From positions 1,798,001 to 1,862,000 of the forward strand of contig CM034106.1 in the NCBI GenBank assembly GCA_019914945.1: a stretch of DNA of 64,000 bases. The letters are read 5' to 3'. A model generated the notes under the pieces. It ran no database searches, was not told the origin of the DNA, and saw nothing but the letters and a program-made list of their open reading frames with translations. Numbering within the stretch: position 1 is the first letter of the stretch; each line of letters opens with the position of its first letter. This DNA is from Typha latifolia. Its lineage: Eukaryota; Streptophyta; Magnoliopsida; Poales; Typhaceae. Of the stretch, positions 11,306 through 26,567 are shown piece after piece. A program made the translations under genes and the position numbers.

Positions 11306-12064
11306 ATGCATACTAGGACAACCCTGTCCACCAATCTTTGTTTTTCTTCTCTTTTCTTAGTCTTTCAACTAGAATCCAAGTCTAAGTTTGAGTTGATAGT
11401 CTCCGAGTTCAACCAATCCGTGCACCAACTCATGACATACACCACCCGAAATAAAGCCCTTATCCCGCCGACCAACCCCGAGTTGAAGACAAATATAAAG
11501 ATGGCCGACAGTATGGCATGAATTATGAGCACCACAAAGGCAATCCAAGCAATAACCATAACCTTGCTTTGCGCCTATAGAAACGTCTAAGTAGGGAATT
11601 TGATAGCTAATGCAAATATCGGAGGAATGATGTTGATGGTGAATTTGTTTACTTCGACGATGCTGGCTTCTTCTTGGCCTAAAAGCCTCAAGACAAGGGT
11701 GGTAAATACAAGAGTGGATTGAGAAGGAATCTAGTGGTCGAGTTTCCTTCAATCCACCAATCCTGAACCTCCTTTGCCGCCACCACACCCTACGTCAGAG
11801 TACAGTGAGGTGGTTGAATTGACATAGGAGAATGAGCATATCTTGTTGCATGGCATGTGGGCCCATGGCAAGGGCAGCACCACCCTTGAGGGTACCATGA
11901 AGGCGATTGTGCACCAAGGCATGCCGTCCCAGCTCCACACTGCCATCGCCCAGGTGTGGGTGATAGGTGCACCCTACCCGCCCCACGTAGACACCCTTAT
12001 TCTGTCTAGGGTTGCCGAAGTGGCGACCGTGGGAAGGAAGGAGAAGCGAGCCTGCATGAGCTAA
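11306..12064 (+). pseudogene. unrecognised decayed reading frame
   Basis: Plus-strand frame 2 is open from 11306 to 11521 and again from 11843 to 12064, and between them the same frame has only about five stops. The region is more GC-rich than its surroundings (especially 11840-12060). I do not recognise a family. The minus strand of 11559-11365 could alternatively encode a hydrophobic membrane-like segment rich in Ile, Val and Phe. It lies between the LTR element and the POLAR-like gene and may be a broken host gene or part of another mobile element. Confidence 0.25.
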
Positions 12065-12079
12065 GGGAGTGCGACGTTT

Positions 12080-12780
12080 GGGATGGGGTAGAGTATGCTA
12101 ATCATGTTTGACACATGTAGTGAGGAAGTGGGCTGCACGACTATCACCAACAACTCGGTCTCCTCGTCTCCCGAGTACGATGTGGATGGCGACAGCTTCA
12201 CCTAAGATGGAGAACACAAGCCATGACTGGCAACCCCACGAGATGTCGGGGAGATAGAGAGGAGATAATGCTAGTATTTTGGGAGAAATGGGGATTCAAG
12301 CAAGAGAGTAAACAAGGAATTAAAAAAATTAATATTAACTAACCTACTTAACTATCTTGCCAATATAAGTAGAGGGACAATTTAGTTAATTCACCAATTT
12401 CGTCAACGGCGTTAAAGAGCTTAGGTATTTCTAATAATTTAAATGATCATAATATACCAAAAGAAATTCAGGAGGTAATGAAAAGCTTACGTGCTTGTTT
12501 TTATTCTCTCTTTCAAAAAAGAAAGTTAAAAAAATCAAGATTATTTTTAGTAGATAAGAAAATAACCTTTTAATTAAATATTAAAATTAGAAAAGTTCTT
12601 GAAAGTGAAGCAACCAAATACCATCTTAATTTAGACTTATTTTAACTTATTTTTTTGAGATGATTTGCTCAAATTGTTCAACTCATGGCGGGAAGGCTAG
12701 CTTGTTTATTTTTATTTTTATAATTTTTATCTAATCTTAGAGCTCGTAATCAATGAAAAAAACGAAAAAGAAAAGAAACA
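12080..12780. other. intergenic DNA upstream of the POLAR-like gene
   Basis: I see no gene here. From about 12310 the DNA is AT-rich; the final 40 bases (12780-12830) are C/T-rich and probably belong to the POLAR-like 5' leader. Confidence 0.45.
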
Positions 12781-12913
12781 ATTAAATTTAATTCCCACTT
12801 CCTCTGTCCTCCCACCGCTTTCTCCTATGGGCCTACCTCTCGCAAATCCCGCTCACAAGCAACGAATCCACGGCTCCTTTCCGCCAAAACACCAAGCCTC
12901 AAATCAAGCAACA

Positions 12914-15900
12914 ATGGTGGTGTCTTCGATGCGAAGGGCGGGTACTCCTGAGGAGGAGGAAGAGAAGAAGACGAAGCGAGTAATGGACTACCTCCACGAG
13001 AAGGACGACGAGGAAGACGAAATGGGTACTAGCCAGAAGAAAGGCGGGCTCCTTTTTCTCTCTATGCCTCTCTCGTCGTCGTCCTCCTCCTCCTCACCCG
13101 ATTCCTCTTCTTGCCGTACTCGTGGAAATCTGATGTCGAGATGGTTTTGTTCTACCCGGATGTCGACGCGGCTTTCGACGCTTCGTGGTGAGAAGAAGGG
13201 GAAGGGGATGGAGGAGAGGAAGGAAGAAGAGGTGCGTTCGCCCGTTTTGGAGATGGGAATGAGTGGGGAGGTGGGATCGGGATATCACTTGTGTTTTTCA
13301 GGTATGTTGGGATCTTGGGATTTGATTTTTACTTGATTTCGGTTTCTGGGTCTGCTCTCACTTGTGTTCTGATACTGTAATTAATAGAAAATGCGAGTTT
13401 TTTTCCCTCAAAAAAGTGATCCTTTGGAGTATGGTGGTGGATTTTTTTTTCCCAAACAGTTGCAGTCTATCTGTTTGATCTCTTCAATGTTGTTATATTT
13501 TGGTATTGGTGCTGATACTCTTGATTAGTTTACTGGATCTTTCACATTGATTTCTGCATCCATTTCTTTATGATTTCTTTTATCTACTCAATTAATGTAG
13601 TAGCAGTTTTCTACTAAATATGTTTAACTTGACGCTTTTTTGGCATGTCATTTGGATTATAATAGCATGTTAACTTGATATGTCTTTCTTTTCTGCTCTA
13701 AAGCATGTGGTTTTTTGTGGTCCATATGCTATGGGTAGACAGGATTCCTCTACTGCTTCATATTATATTTTGCTCACTATATTACTATCACTGCCAAGCC
13801 TCAGTTTTTTATGCTGTTGATGGTCAATGAGATGCTGTGAGATCGTTTCTTTGTGTTGTTCAGAAGATTGTTTTGTATTGTATACTTGGTTAATTTGGTA
13901 GCCTTTTTATACTTATTATTATTATTTTTAATCTCGTGATATAGCAAATCGTGTAGACAAAGGAACTCTGTGATGCCAATTATTGCTGCATATTTCTTTT
14001 ACTGTGAAGTATTTATATTTTGCTGTCCACATTCTATAGGGTTGAGCGGATTCCTCTACTGTTGGATATCATGTACTGTTCACAATGTTACAATAACGTT
14101 CATAATCTACTATATGTGCATGACCAATTAGATTCCACGGTATTGTTCCACATGAGCATTGGTTGAATTAATTGAAATCTTGGAGTTTCTTTTTATACAT
14201 ACATGTGCTATGCATCAGATATAATGTCTCTGCTAATATATATTATGTGTTGCTCATGAAGCCTATAGAATTGCTTCTGAAGGCTTAATGTAACTATATA
14301 TTCTCATATTCCTGTCTTTGCATAATCTTACTCCTCTATTTTTGCATCTTTTTATATTGAAATTAGTATTAAGAATTTATAAGATTTGTTCTTTTACAAA
14401 ATGATAAGTTTTTAATAAACTGGTTGATCGATTCTCTGGTGCATTCTCTGGTGCATTGTGCATCTTGTGATTGCATTTTCTTGTGGGACATTTCCTTATT
14501 CTTCTCACCCTGAAACATATCATCGTCAGCAAACATATGATATTGATACTCTTCAATCCTATTCTCTTTAATTGGTGGCACAAAGCTGAAGAACTCTTCA
14601 TTTAGTATACAATATGAGTAATGCTTCTGGTTAATGCTACCTTCTTGTATGCTGATAACGTGAATATTTTTCAATTTTGAACTTTTTTGTGTTTTCTTAT
14701 TGGCAGTCAGTTATAACCTAATCTGGTGGGGTAAGCTGAATGAAATTTTAGGTTTGCCAAAGTATAACTTAGTCACTTTGTTTCTGCATATACAGCCATT
14801 TGGTATTAGACATGCATTTACTTGAAGATTCATTTAAGTGCTCAAATTTTTATAATTCTTTCAGGAAAGAAGCCTGAAACTGCATCATTCAACTTTGGTA
14901 TGGGACTAGGCTTGGTTTTCGTCCTAGCTAAGACTGCTACTGAGTTCAACAAGATGACAGAGTTGCGAACTCAAATGGAAATGCTGCTTAAAGAGTTTAA
15001 GGATGAATATGGAAAGAGAGATGCGTTAGACTATTTCTCAAAGTCAAGTGTCAATTGCATCTCTGCTTCATCAGATTGCTCTTTGAATGTAAATAAATGC
15101 AAGGCTGTTACTTTGCAAAGTCATATAGCTTCACTACACCAGGAAGGAGCAAAATGTGCTGTAGAATCTGATAACTGTGAGAGATTATCTGAATATGAGA
15201 GTTGCTTGAGGATGAATGAATTGGAAGCAGAGCTTGAAGTTGAACTTGAACGTCTACAAGACAACTTGGATGGAGAAGATTTATATGCACTGCTAGGGCA
15301 ACAAACAATGGAGGTATTAGTCTCTCAAAGTGCTCCTTTTCATGCATCAAACTGATTGAACTAAGGAAGTTATATTACCTTTCACTTTTCTATATTATAT
15401 CACTTGATAATGGTAGGACACTAGAATCTTTTTTCAAATTTTGCAACAAATCTACTCTTTATTCCCTTGATTTAAGTATTTAGTTTCCTTCTAGGTTAGA
15501 ATTTGTTAAGTAACAACCACATTTGGTATGCATGGGGATAGGAGATGACGATCCCATGGATCAGGGAGGGAAATTATAACATTGTGCAAGTGATATCTCA
15601 GTGAGGTTACTTCTAGGATTTCCTTCTTTTGCTCTTATTTATCCTTGCTATTTATTTTGATCTTTGACATTGGTTTAGTCATTCTTTGCAAGAAAGTTCT
15701 TCAAGGATTTAGCTCATTGGATTGTTTAAATTCTTCACTTATAAGTGTGGTACATCTTATCTGCATGACTTTTGCAGTTTTGCATTATGCTGCTGGTATG
15801 ATAATGGAACATGTTTCACAATGTATACGTGTTAGTATGTCACTATGGTTCATATGCATTTTAATTTTGTGAATGGCTTAAAGACATTTACTTAAAAACA

Positions 15901-17291
15901 TTTAATCAAGTACGCTAAAAGTAACTAATACAAAACAAAGAAAAGGAGTAATTTAATAAATGTTAGACGTTCATACATATCATATGTCTGTTTTGATACA
16001 GTTAGACTTGTTGACTTGAAAATGACAAAAGATATACTCCAGAGGAAGTGATCAAATACAAGATTTGAAGATAGGAAATAAGGAATCAGTTATTCATCTA
16101 TTGAACAACAGATGTATCCTTTAGATTGTGAATCATCAAAATGAAGTAAAAAATATCTAACCCTTGTACTAGATGTACTTATTCATACATTTTCCTGGCG
16201 ATGACATCATTTTGCTCTTTCAGTGACCAACTTTGTCCATCTATCCAAGTGAATGCCCATGATCAGGCAATGCTGAAATACTGTGGCATTGTAAGTAAAT
16301 ATGAGAGATGCCTGGTACTTATGCAGGCAAACCAAAGGATCTCATACTCAAAATGTATCCACGTGTGGGCACATGCAGAAATATTTCAGAGGACTAAACC
16401 AAATTAATTCTTTAGGTTCATGAGTGTAACCCAGGGAACTTAAGAAAAAGTTTGGCAATGATAACAAAGACTTCATCTTCTGTTAGATAAGTTTGACAGT
16501 AAGGTGGGCTTCTTTTTTGTGGAAGCAAGCTGCAAAATCATCTTTATCCACAGTAAAGATGGATCGCTACACAAAATATAATTGTGCAAGATTTAGCCAG
16601 AGAAGTGAAGAGATTTCCATGTAAAGTCATCAAGGAGTGAGCAAAATGTTGTCAGAGTCAAACTGTTATAGAGGTTGAAGCTGCTAGTAGATATTCTTGT
16701 TTGTATATATTTATCGACTATCTTTGTAAGTGAAAAATTGTGAAGAAAAGTAAAGATAAATAAGTTACTCTTACAGAATCTTTGCCACATATTAAAGCTT
16801 GCATTGAACTTCTTTCTCCAATATTTTCTCAAATAGTTGAAACTTCAAGCACCCCCTTTTCTTGACTGCTTCCTTATCTCCTTGACAATAAAGTTAGGGA
16901 GTGAATACAATATTTTGGAAAGCTTCAGTAGGAGCTTTGGAGAAGTTGATTCTGAAAAAAAAGACAACAATCAGTCATCTGGAGTTTCTGCACAAGAGCT
17001 TGAGAGGAGGCTGCATGAACTTTTACATATAAGACAACAGGAGCGGATAGCAGAGTTGGAGTCTGCATTGCATTGTGCAGAAAAGAAGCTCATTGAGAAA
17101 GAAATCGAGGTATGTCGTTGGAAGGACACCGCAACACAAGGAGGAAAATTTCAGGTAAGCATATGAAAGTTGATTGCTTTGTGCTCACTCTTCTATGTAA
17201 ATGGATTACTGGAATGTCTTTAAGTTGTTGTAACCTATCTGGTATTCTTAATTTTCAGGTAAAGTCATATCGAGAAAACATAGCATCCTAA
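12914..17291 (+). CDS. POLAR-like protein (polar localisation during asymmetric division and redistribution family)
   Basis: POLAR is a plant scaffold that sits at one cell pole in the stomatal lineage and holds the kinase BIN2 there. Exons read as 12914-13301, 14865-15313, 16837-17154 and 17259-17291, all GT-AG, giving 395 residues with phases that close exactly. Exon 1 is acidic and low in complexity (Glu and Ser runs). Exon 2 has FNFGMGLGLVFVLAKTATEF and MTELRTQMEMLLKEFK, the family's conserved block, then an acidic coiled coil (NELEAELEVELERLQ). Exon 3 has ELERRLHELLHIRQQERIAE and ends near EVCRWKDTA, the family's C-terminal coiled coil. The ATG at 12914 is preferred for its context (ACAATGG); an in-frame ATG at 12827 would add 29 residues. 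The start of exon 3 (LKLQAPPFLD...) is unlike relatives, so its acceptor may be misplaced or the region altered. Introns are 1.56 and 1.52 kb. Confidence 0.82.
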
Positions 17292-18440
17292 CTGAATGGC
17301 TGGTGTTAAAATAGGAAAAAAAAATGAAGCGAGATCTGAGTTTTCTTTGGAGTTGCAATAATCATGATCCATGTCGTCTTGGTGGTGTCCCTAAAGATAT
17401 TGTTCTTAGGTGAAGTTATGAGTAGGAGAGATAGCATTTGAGGATGCTTTGATGGTAGACTGGAAGATGATAGATGAGAGGAATCATGCCCGGATTGCAT
17501 GAAAGGTGATTTAGCAGCCAACCTTTGGAATTTTGTCGCAAAGTGATACGAAGAATTTGAACATGGTTTGACTTTATACATAGTAACTGTCATAAATTCA
17601 TTCAGATAATTTTCCAATCTCTGTTCAACATTTGTTTATGCCCTTATGCTTATTTCTTCTATCTTGCCTTCCTTTTAGGTGAGCACTGAGCAGTGACTAT
17701 TGAGCTCCATCCTTGCAAGTTTTGTAACATATGTTTGAGACAAATATTGCCTTTGATTCTCTTGATCTATCTAAAGAATTGGATTTTTACAGTATCACCT
17801 TCAATAATGCATGGCAAATAGACTTTTTTTATCTTGTAATTTTTTTTCTGTTTTTCTTGTCAAATAAAAGTAATCTTATTTTGGTATAAGTATACTATAC
17901 TAGTATAGCAACTAAATAACAACTTATTTTAATACTAATTTATTAATACTTACTTATCTTTTCTCATTTTTTTTTTCTATTAAATATTTTTATATTTATC
18001 CACTACTATTTTACTCTCAAAAATGTCATTTTAATTACTCTCTTCTTTGTCTTATCTCTCCTCCTTTAATCCATCTATTATAAAGTGTATTTTATTAATT
18101 TGCTAAACTATGATTTTAATTTTATGTCATATTATATATCGATATAAATTTTATTAACAAATAAATTTGCTCGAGCTTTTGCAATAATGGACTCTTATTT
18201 ACATATTATGCGCATTTCATTTAAAAAAAATGCACATAAACTATGTAATAATATACACTCAGTTTTATATGCTAAATAAAAAAAACTAGTTCAAGCTTTA
18301 GCAAAATAAGGCCACTTATCTGCAAACTGCAAAGGACAAAGCAATTAGCAGGGGATTTATGTCCGTGAAGCAGTCCTAGTTTGTAAAAACAAATAATATT
18401 GGTAGTAAATTGCGAAAAGTCCTCGACTCAACCAAAGGTC
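17292..18440. other. POLAR-like 3' region and intergenic DNA
   Basis: The first several hundred bases are probably 3' untranslated sequence. From about 17870 the DNA is AT-rich with no gene seen. Two near-identical motifs TGCGCATTTCATTT... and TGCACATAAACTATG (about 18208-18245) face each other, but I cannot define an element. Confidence 0.4.
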
Positions 18441-18465
18441 TCTTTAGTAATTTCTACCACCTCAA

Positions 18466-18473
18466 AAACCCTA
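18466..18473 (+). promoter_or_regulatory. telo-box in the RPL23 promoter
   Basis: AAACCCTA lies 85 bases before the RPL23 start codon. Telo-boxes are frequent near transcription starts of plant ribosomal protein genes. Confidence 0.6.
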
Positions 18474-18557
18474 GATAGCTCGTCTAGTAGATACAAAACT
18501 CGTGCCGCCGGCGGCTTCGCTCTTCTCCAAGTCGTTTCTACTCGATCTTCCTCCAGG

Positions 18558-20808
<2,251 letters not shown>

Positions 20809-21430
20809 CATTTAGATGCATAAAAGTTAAACTGAAGACTTTGTAGTTGCTTTGGTTTCTAGTCCAAGAATTGTTTAGGTTTCATTTGGTTTACTACTTG
20901 AGATGTTTAAGAAGTTTCAGCCTGTCTTCCATCAAAGCTTCTGATTTCATAGTTTGCTCTTAATGATTGGCTTACTGTTACTTCAAAATTAATGTTTAAA
21001 ACTTTTGCAGCACTACATGCTTGCTGATCATGTCTTTTTAGCCAAAGGTTATTTACATATCAAAGCTAGATGGAGAGATCTGGTTTCAATCATTTACCTT
21101 TTTTTGTTTTCGATAATTCAATAGTCAATGTCCATAATTAAGTTGATAGGAATGGGCTATAATGAGCTAACTTGCACAATGGTTCTTATTTTTAAGGGCT
21201 AATTATACTTAGTCCTTGTGAATATTAAAAAAGTTAAGAAATGTTTCTTTGAATAAGTGTAGTTATATTAATTTTTAATTCAGAGATCGATTGCAATGAT
21301 AGTTTTATTTTTATTTAGTAATTTTATATGACCTACCGTTAAAAATCATTATTATTATTTTAATTTTTCTGCGGAGTAAACATAATTAAATTAATTAATC
21401 CACTAAATCAATATTTTTAAACTGCGATTT
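20809..21430. other. RPL23 3' UTR and intergenic DNA
   Basis: The first 200 or so bases are likely the RPL23 3' untranslated region. The rest is AT-rich with no gene visible. Confidence 0.5.
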
Positions 21431-21492
21431 ATGTATGGTACGGAGTTGGAAAGCAAACCCGACCCGTTTACGAACTCTCCAGTCTCCACTGC

Positions 21493-21691
21493 TATAAAAC
21501 CATGGCGATCCTTCATTGCTTCCTCTCAAAGCTCATTAGTTTAAGTATGAGGCTCTTCGGCGAAGTGAGCAAGAAAGCTCTCACTGCGGAGGAATGGGTG
21601 TTCTTTGAAAGGGTTTGCCTCCTCTTCTCTTCTTCTCTCTCAACCATAAAGCCGATGATTACTTTGTACCAAGTTCGGAAACCCTAAACCC
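21493..21691 (+). promoter_or_regulatory. promoter-like block: TATA box and double telo-box
   Basis: TATAAA at 21493-21498 follows a C-rich segment (ACCCGACCCG at about 21460). A tandem telo-box, AAACCCTAAACCC, lies at 21679-21691. This arrangement resembles promoters of plant translation-related and small nucleolar RNA genes. A 61-codon open frame starts at 21502, only a few bases after the TATA box, so it would lie upstream of any start site set by that box; it has no recognised family. The block sits immediately before the CT/TA tract and the tandem array and could drive transcription through it. Confidence 0.4.
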
Positions 21692-21720
21692 TTTCTCTTC
21701 TTCTTCTCTTCTCTTCTTTC

Positions 21721-21801
<81 letters not shown>
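21721..21801 (+). repeat. (CT)n followed by (TA)n microsatellite
   Basis: A CT dinucleotide run of about 50 bases passes directly into about 26 bases of TA. Runs like this are common in plant leaders and are prone to length change. Confidence 0.95.
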
Positions 21802-21805
<4 letters not shown>

Positions 21806-21810
21806 TGATG

Positions 21811-23691
21811 GCTATGATGATGATGTGGTGATTTCTTGGGTCGGAATGTTTCTCTTCTCTCTTCTAGTCTTCTTCGGATCTCTTAGGGTTTTGATGGCAC
21901 GGCGGCTCGGATGGCCTTATGGCAACCGCCGCAGTCATTTGACCTTAGGACGGATCTGATGTGGATGAGAAGAGTTGGGAGAATCTCTTTAATATGATCG
22001 ATCAAAGGCGAATCTGAGCCCCCCTATCTTCCGATGATTTCTTTCGATTTGTTTTTGATGTGTTTAATTCGTGAAAAAAAAAATTCTCTTTTGAAGAGAT
22101 TCGAAGTTTCTTCTTCTCTATCGCTTTTGAAGGTTTCCTATGTTCTGGCATTTGATTGCCTGCAGTTTGGATGGTCTTTGAGGCAACCACTGCAGCGATA
22201 TCTAGGGAGGGTTGACCCTTTGTCCGGGCCATATATAGCCTTTGGGTTCATGAATGATAAAAAAGAAGTTGCATTATATTTGCCTTCGAGAAGCTTTTGT
22301 TTTGCTTCATTGATGGCTTCTGTCTTCCTGTTCGAGGATTCTATGTTATTATGGAAATTTAGCCTTTCTACGATGTTCGAAGAATGTTTGGTAAGTGTTT
22401 GTAAGGCAATTTCGATCTACCTATCTATCTATCTATCTATCGAAGGCAATGATGATGGATAAAGCCGTCACCTTGCCGTTGAGCTATCGGGCAAGAAATT
22501 TATCTTCTTATCGTATTTTGCTGAAATCCCATATTATAGGTTTTGATGGACTGGCAATTTGATGGCTAAACGTTTCTGATTTGGGCCGGATAGTGGCAAA
22601 ACAATATTGGTATCCAAACTAGCCCTCTCAAATATATTTACACCTCTAATAAACTTTAAAGACTAGGCGAGTTTTACCGCATCAAGAAAATCTTAGCCGG
22701 ATAATGAAAATTTTGGTCTATCTGGTTCAATGGATTTGCTAACGTGGTAAAACTCACCATGGGAGACTTAAAATAGTCAAAACCTCTTGTTTTCACCCCT
22801 ACTTTGAGGCATCCATTACATCCATCTTACCTTTGGAGGGAAGCTTATTTGAATGATATAGGAGAGAGAAATATCTTTTTATGACGGTTGATGGCCAATA
22901 TCTGAGCCTCTTTGATCTCTGTGCTTTTATTTTTTCTTTAACATGTTTCTTTAGGAGATTCCGTTAGGCTGTGTCTTGTATTTTCTTGAGGTTCTTATGT
23001 AATTATGATTGGGTCTGGATTTGTTACTAAGATTTTAGTTGTTGGATTTCTTCCTTTGATCTTTAGTGATAACTAATAGGAAAATGTTGTCAGATGATTT
23101 GAGTTAAAATGCACTCGCAGTTGTTGATTATGCTATTATAACTTGATCCATTCAAGGTATGTGGGCATATTGAAATTATTTATGTGAATTATGAGTATAG
23201 GGATGGCTGATGCATGGTTAAATTCTCTTTCTTCTACTGATGCATGGTTAAATTCTACCTTTTCATTGGCTTGGCTGAGCCCATTAGTTTGAGCATTTGA
23301 GGTCTGGGTATACTTTTGGTGCTGTTTCTATTACTGATTATATCCGATGTTATATTAAGAATAAATGGTTGTTTACCATATCATTTACTTTGTTTAGTTG
23401 TGTCTGGGGGACTAATTGTTTTGTCATGCTTATTATTGTTCTTTTTTCTGGAATGGTTCTTCTGCTAGAGCTCAGACTTAAAGTTGGACAGATCAGTGTC
23501 GTCAAGAATTTGTGTTAGCAAGATGATTTGTCGTCAGACTTAAAGTTGGACGACCATCAATTACTGCAATGATAATATTTGTTGAGGGTTAGCAAGATGA
23601 TTTATAAAGTTAGCTGCGTTCATAGTTTTTATTGTTTCATGTTTAAAAGGATCTCAGAAGTAACACATAAGAGACGTGGCCAATGATGTCG
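21811..23691 (+). repeat. array unit 1
   Basis: Holds S1 (from about 21811), S2 with CTGCAG arms at 22160 and 22190, S4 at about 22446, a weakened S3 near 22800-22920 and M5 from about 23300 to 23640. M5 has an internal duplication of the CAGACTTAAAGTTGGACGA/CAGAT segment (23474 and 23536). The open frames in this unit are not shared with the other units. Confidence 0.75.
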
Positions 23692-26195
23692 TGAAGATGA
23701 TACGGTGATTTCATTTGTCGGAATGCTTCTCTTCTCTCTTTTAGTCCACTTTGGATCTCTTACTTGCGGTTTTGATGGTATGGCAGCTCAGATGGCCTCA
23801 AGGCAACTGCCAGCCATCTGACCTTAGGACTGATCCGATTTGGATAAGAGTTGGGAGAATATCTCTAATATGATCGATCAGAGGCAAATCTGAGACCTGT
23901 TTTTCCAAAAGTTTCTTCTCTTTTTTTGTTGATGTATTTAAATTTTTTAAAAAGAAATTCTCTTTTGAAGAGATTCAAAGTTTTTTTTTTTTGGATTACT
24001 TATGAGCCTGAAGGTTAGATTGTGGCTGGACAAAGGGCAACTTCTTTTAGATATAAAGAGTCACTTAGGCTTGGTTATGAGAAATGTACCTACTAATCTA
24101 CTAGATGTGGTTCGAATATTCAAAGATTCTTCTTTATGGCTTTTGAGGCTTTCTTATGTTTTGACATTTGATTGCCATCAAGGTTTGAATGACATACTCT
24201 TCAAAGCATAGCTTTTTGGTTGTAGCAAATCCCTTGTGCAGTTTGGATGGTCTTGAGGCAACCCCACAGAGGGTTGCCTTTATACAGTTGTAGCATTTGG
24301 GCTCTTGAATGTTAAAAAAGAAGGATACAATATATATTTGTTATATATATATATATATCTTTAATGTGCCTTTGAGATGCTTTTGTTTTGCTTCATCGAT
24401 GACTTATATTTTCCTGTCTGAGGATTTTATGTTATTAAGCAAATTTAGCCTTTTCTACCATATTTATAGAATGTTTGCAAGAGAACTTCCATTTATCTAA
24501 TGCAATGATGATGAATGAGGCCATTGAGCTATCAAACAAAGAAATTTCTCTTTTATTATTCTTCTCAGATCTCATATCATAAGTTATGATGGAAAGGCAA
24601 TTTGGATGGCCTTAACGGTTCTGATATGTAACTTTTTTGGATGGCTTACTGATGTGGTAATTCGTACATGCTTAATATTTTAATTTTAAAGTGTAGCAAA
24701 CGGAAAGAAAAGGTTTGGGGAGAGCTAGTTTGGTCAAAAACTCTTGTTTTTACTGCTGAGGCAACCATTGCAGCCATCTTATCTTGGAATTTAAGCTGAT
24801 TCGAATGAGATAAAGAGGAGAATAGGGAGAAATACGGCTGAAGGCCAATATCTGAGCTTCCTCTCCCCCGCTGCCCTTTTATTTTTCTTTTTATGTTTAT
24901 TGAGGAGCTTCCTTTTAGCTTTGTGTCTTGTAACTTCAGTTAATCTTTCGTATATAATTATGTTTGGGCCTGGATTTGTTTCTGGGATGTTATAGATTTT
25001 TGATTTCTTCCTTTGATGTTTAATCTTAACTTATAAGAAAATGTTGCCAGTTGATTTGAGCAGAATCTAAATTACATGATTAGACATAGTGGAATGGTTG
25101 TATGCAGCTTTGTCTGAATCGAAGAGAGAAATTATTTTTAGTATCGTTTTCTAATAATCACAGTTTTTAAGGGTCTTCTGTTTCATTTTATCTTTCTTAG
25201 AACACACTAGCAGATGTTGTATTGAAATTATTTATGTGAACTGTGAGTAAGAGGGATGGTTGATGCACGGTTAAATTCTCTTTCTTCTACTGCTACTAAC
25301 GAAGATTTCTATTTCCTTATTCATTGGCTTGGTTGCTGTATAATACTCAAGTCATTCCTTTTTGCTGATTATGTCTGACGCTGTAGTAAGAATAAATGAA
25401 TGTTTACTGCTTATCATTGCTGTTGCTTAGTTGTGCCGCACTTATTATTGTTATGTTTCATAAATCAGACATGGTCAATAATGTGGTGATGAATTCATAT
25501 TGGTAGCCGCGTGCTTTGATTTGGGATTCGACAAATTAAAGAGGTGTGTCAGGGCAAGGGAGTGGCAGCAGTCGAATTCTATCACATCATGGGGCTAATT
25601 TTATCACATCAATCCTCTCAATTGTCTCTTTTCTGGAGGAGGTTCTGACAAATTAGTCCTTTTCTAATTTTTATTTTGCTAAAATTAATTATTTCTTAAA
25701 TTTATTATCACGGGCACCGTATTTTAAAAAATGCAGATTAATTTAGCGTTTTTTATTAGAATTTTTGATAAAAAAATAAAATAAAAAGGCGTTTAGTACG
25801 GCCAAAATTTTTTTTGGTGGCTTCTTCAAGCCGCCACGTTCGTATATTTAGTAAAAGCAACTGCGTCGATCGAAGTGAGGAACAAACATTTCCGGTCGCC
25901 ACCTCCTACTACTCCTGTGACCTCCGTCGGCCTCTCCTCCTTCGGCAAGCCGCCGCCGCCGCCTCCTCCGATCAGGCTCGGGCTCGGGCTCGGGCTGATT
26001 CGGCTCGATTTGCGCTGAGCCGAGCCTAAATATCAAACTAGGCCCGAAATTAATGTCGAGCCGAGCCTGAGCTAGAGCTGGCTCGCTCAGGCTCGACTCC
26101 TTTACACCCAAAGGCTGTGAAGTGGGGAAGGCAGGAAAAGCTACAATTGTTTTACTACGATTCTTCTTTTCTTCCCTCGCTCTATATATGTATTG
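23692..26195 (+). repeat. array unit 2
   Basis: Holds S1 from 23692, S2 near 24235-24275 with changed arms (TTGTG/CACAG), S4 at 24503 and S3 at 24755-24870. The M5 block is truncated near 25380-25460. Its end is replaced by unrelated, partly GC-rich DNA (25470-26160), including the GCTCGG-rich element described separately. Confidence 0.7.
25955..26115. mobile_element. GCTCGG-rich element, probably hAT-like relic
   Basis: A GC-rich stretch made of CTCGGGCTCGGGCTCGGGCT and GAGCCGAGCCTGAGC repeats ends in ...TCGACTCCTTTACACCC. Many plant hAT-family non-autonomous elements have GTGTAAACGAGCCGAGC-type ends, so this may be one end of such an element inserted into unit 2. The other end and target-site duplication are not identified. 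Confidence 0.35.
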
Positions 26196-26527
26196 TGGCG
26201 ATGATGTGGTGATTTCTTGGGTCGGAATATTTCTCCATTCTCCTCTCTTGTAGTCTTCCTCGGATCTCTTACTTGGGGTTTTGATGGCTTGGCGGCTCGG
26301 ATGGCCTTAAGGCAACGGTCGCAGCCATTTAATCTTAGGACGGATCCGATGTGGATGAGAAGAGTTGGGAGAATCTCTATAATATGATTGATCAAATTCT
26401 TCCATTTTGTCTTTGATGTGATTAATTCGTGAAAAAGAAATTCCTTTTTTTTGTTGTTGAAGAGATTCGATGTTTCTTCTCTCTCTCTCTCTCTCTCTTT
26501 TTGATGCTCCCAATGTTTTGGCACTTC

Positions 26528-26567
<40 letters not shown>

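Noticed and set aside
11369..11788. 139-codon minus-strand protein
   Set aside because: It lies opposite a better plus-strand decayed frame and has no recognised domain; kept only as an alternative reading.
21502..21687. Protein gene starting at the ATG just after the TATA box
   Set aside because: The 61-codon frame has no recognised family, starts too close to the TATA box and is not kept elsewhere in the locus.
21615..21959. 114-codon open frame across the CT/TA tract
   Set aside because: Mostly Ser-Leu and Tyr-Ile dinucleotide translation; an artefact of the microsatellite.
22446..22540. Canonical C/D-box snoRNA gene in the S4 block
   Set aside because: The C-box-like text is conserved but the D box is missing in three of five units and no terminal stem is visible, so I kept it only as a finding.
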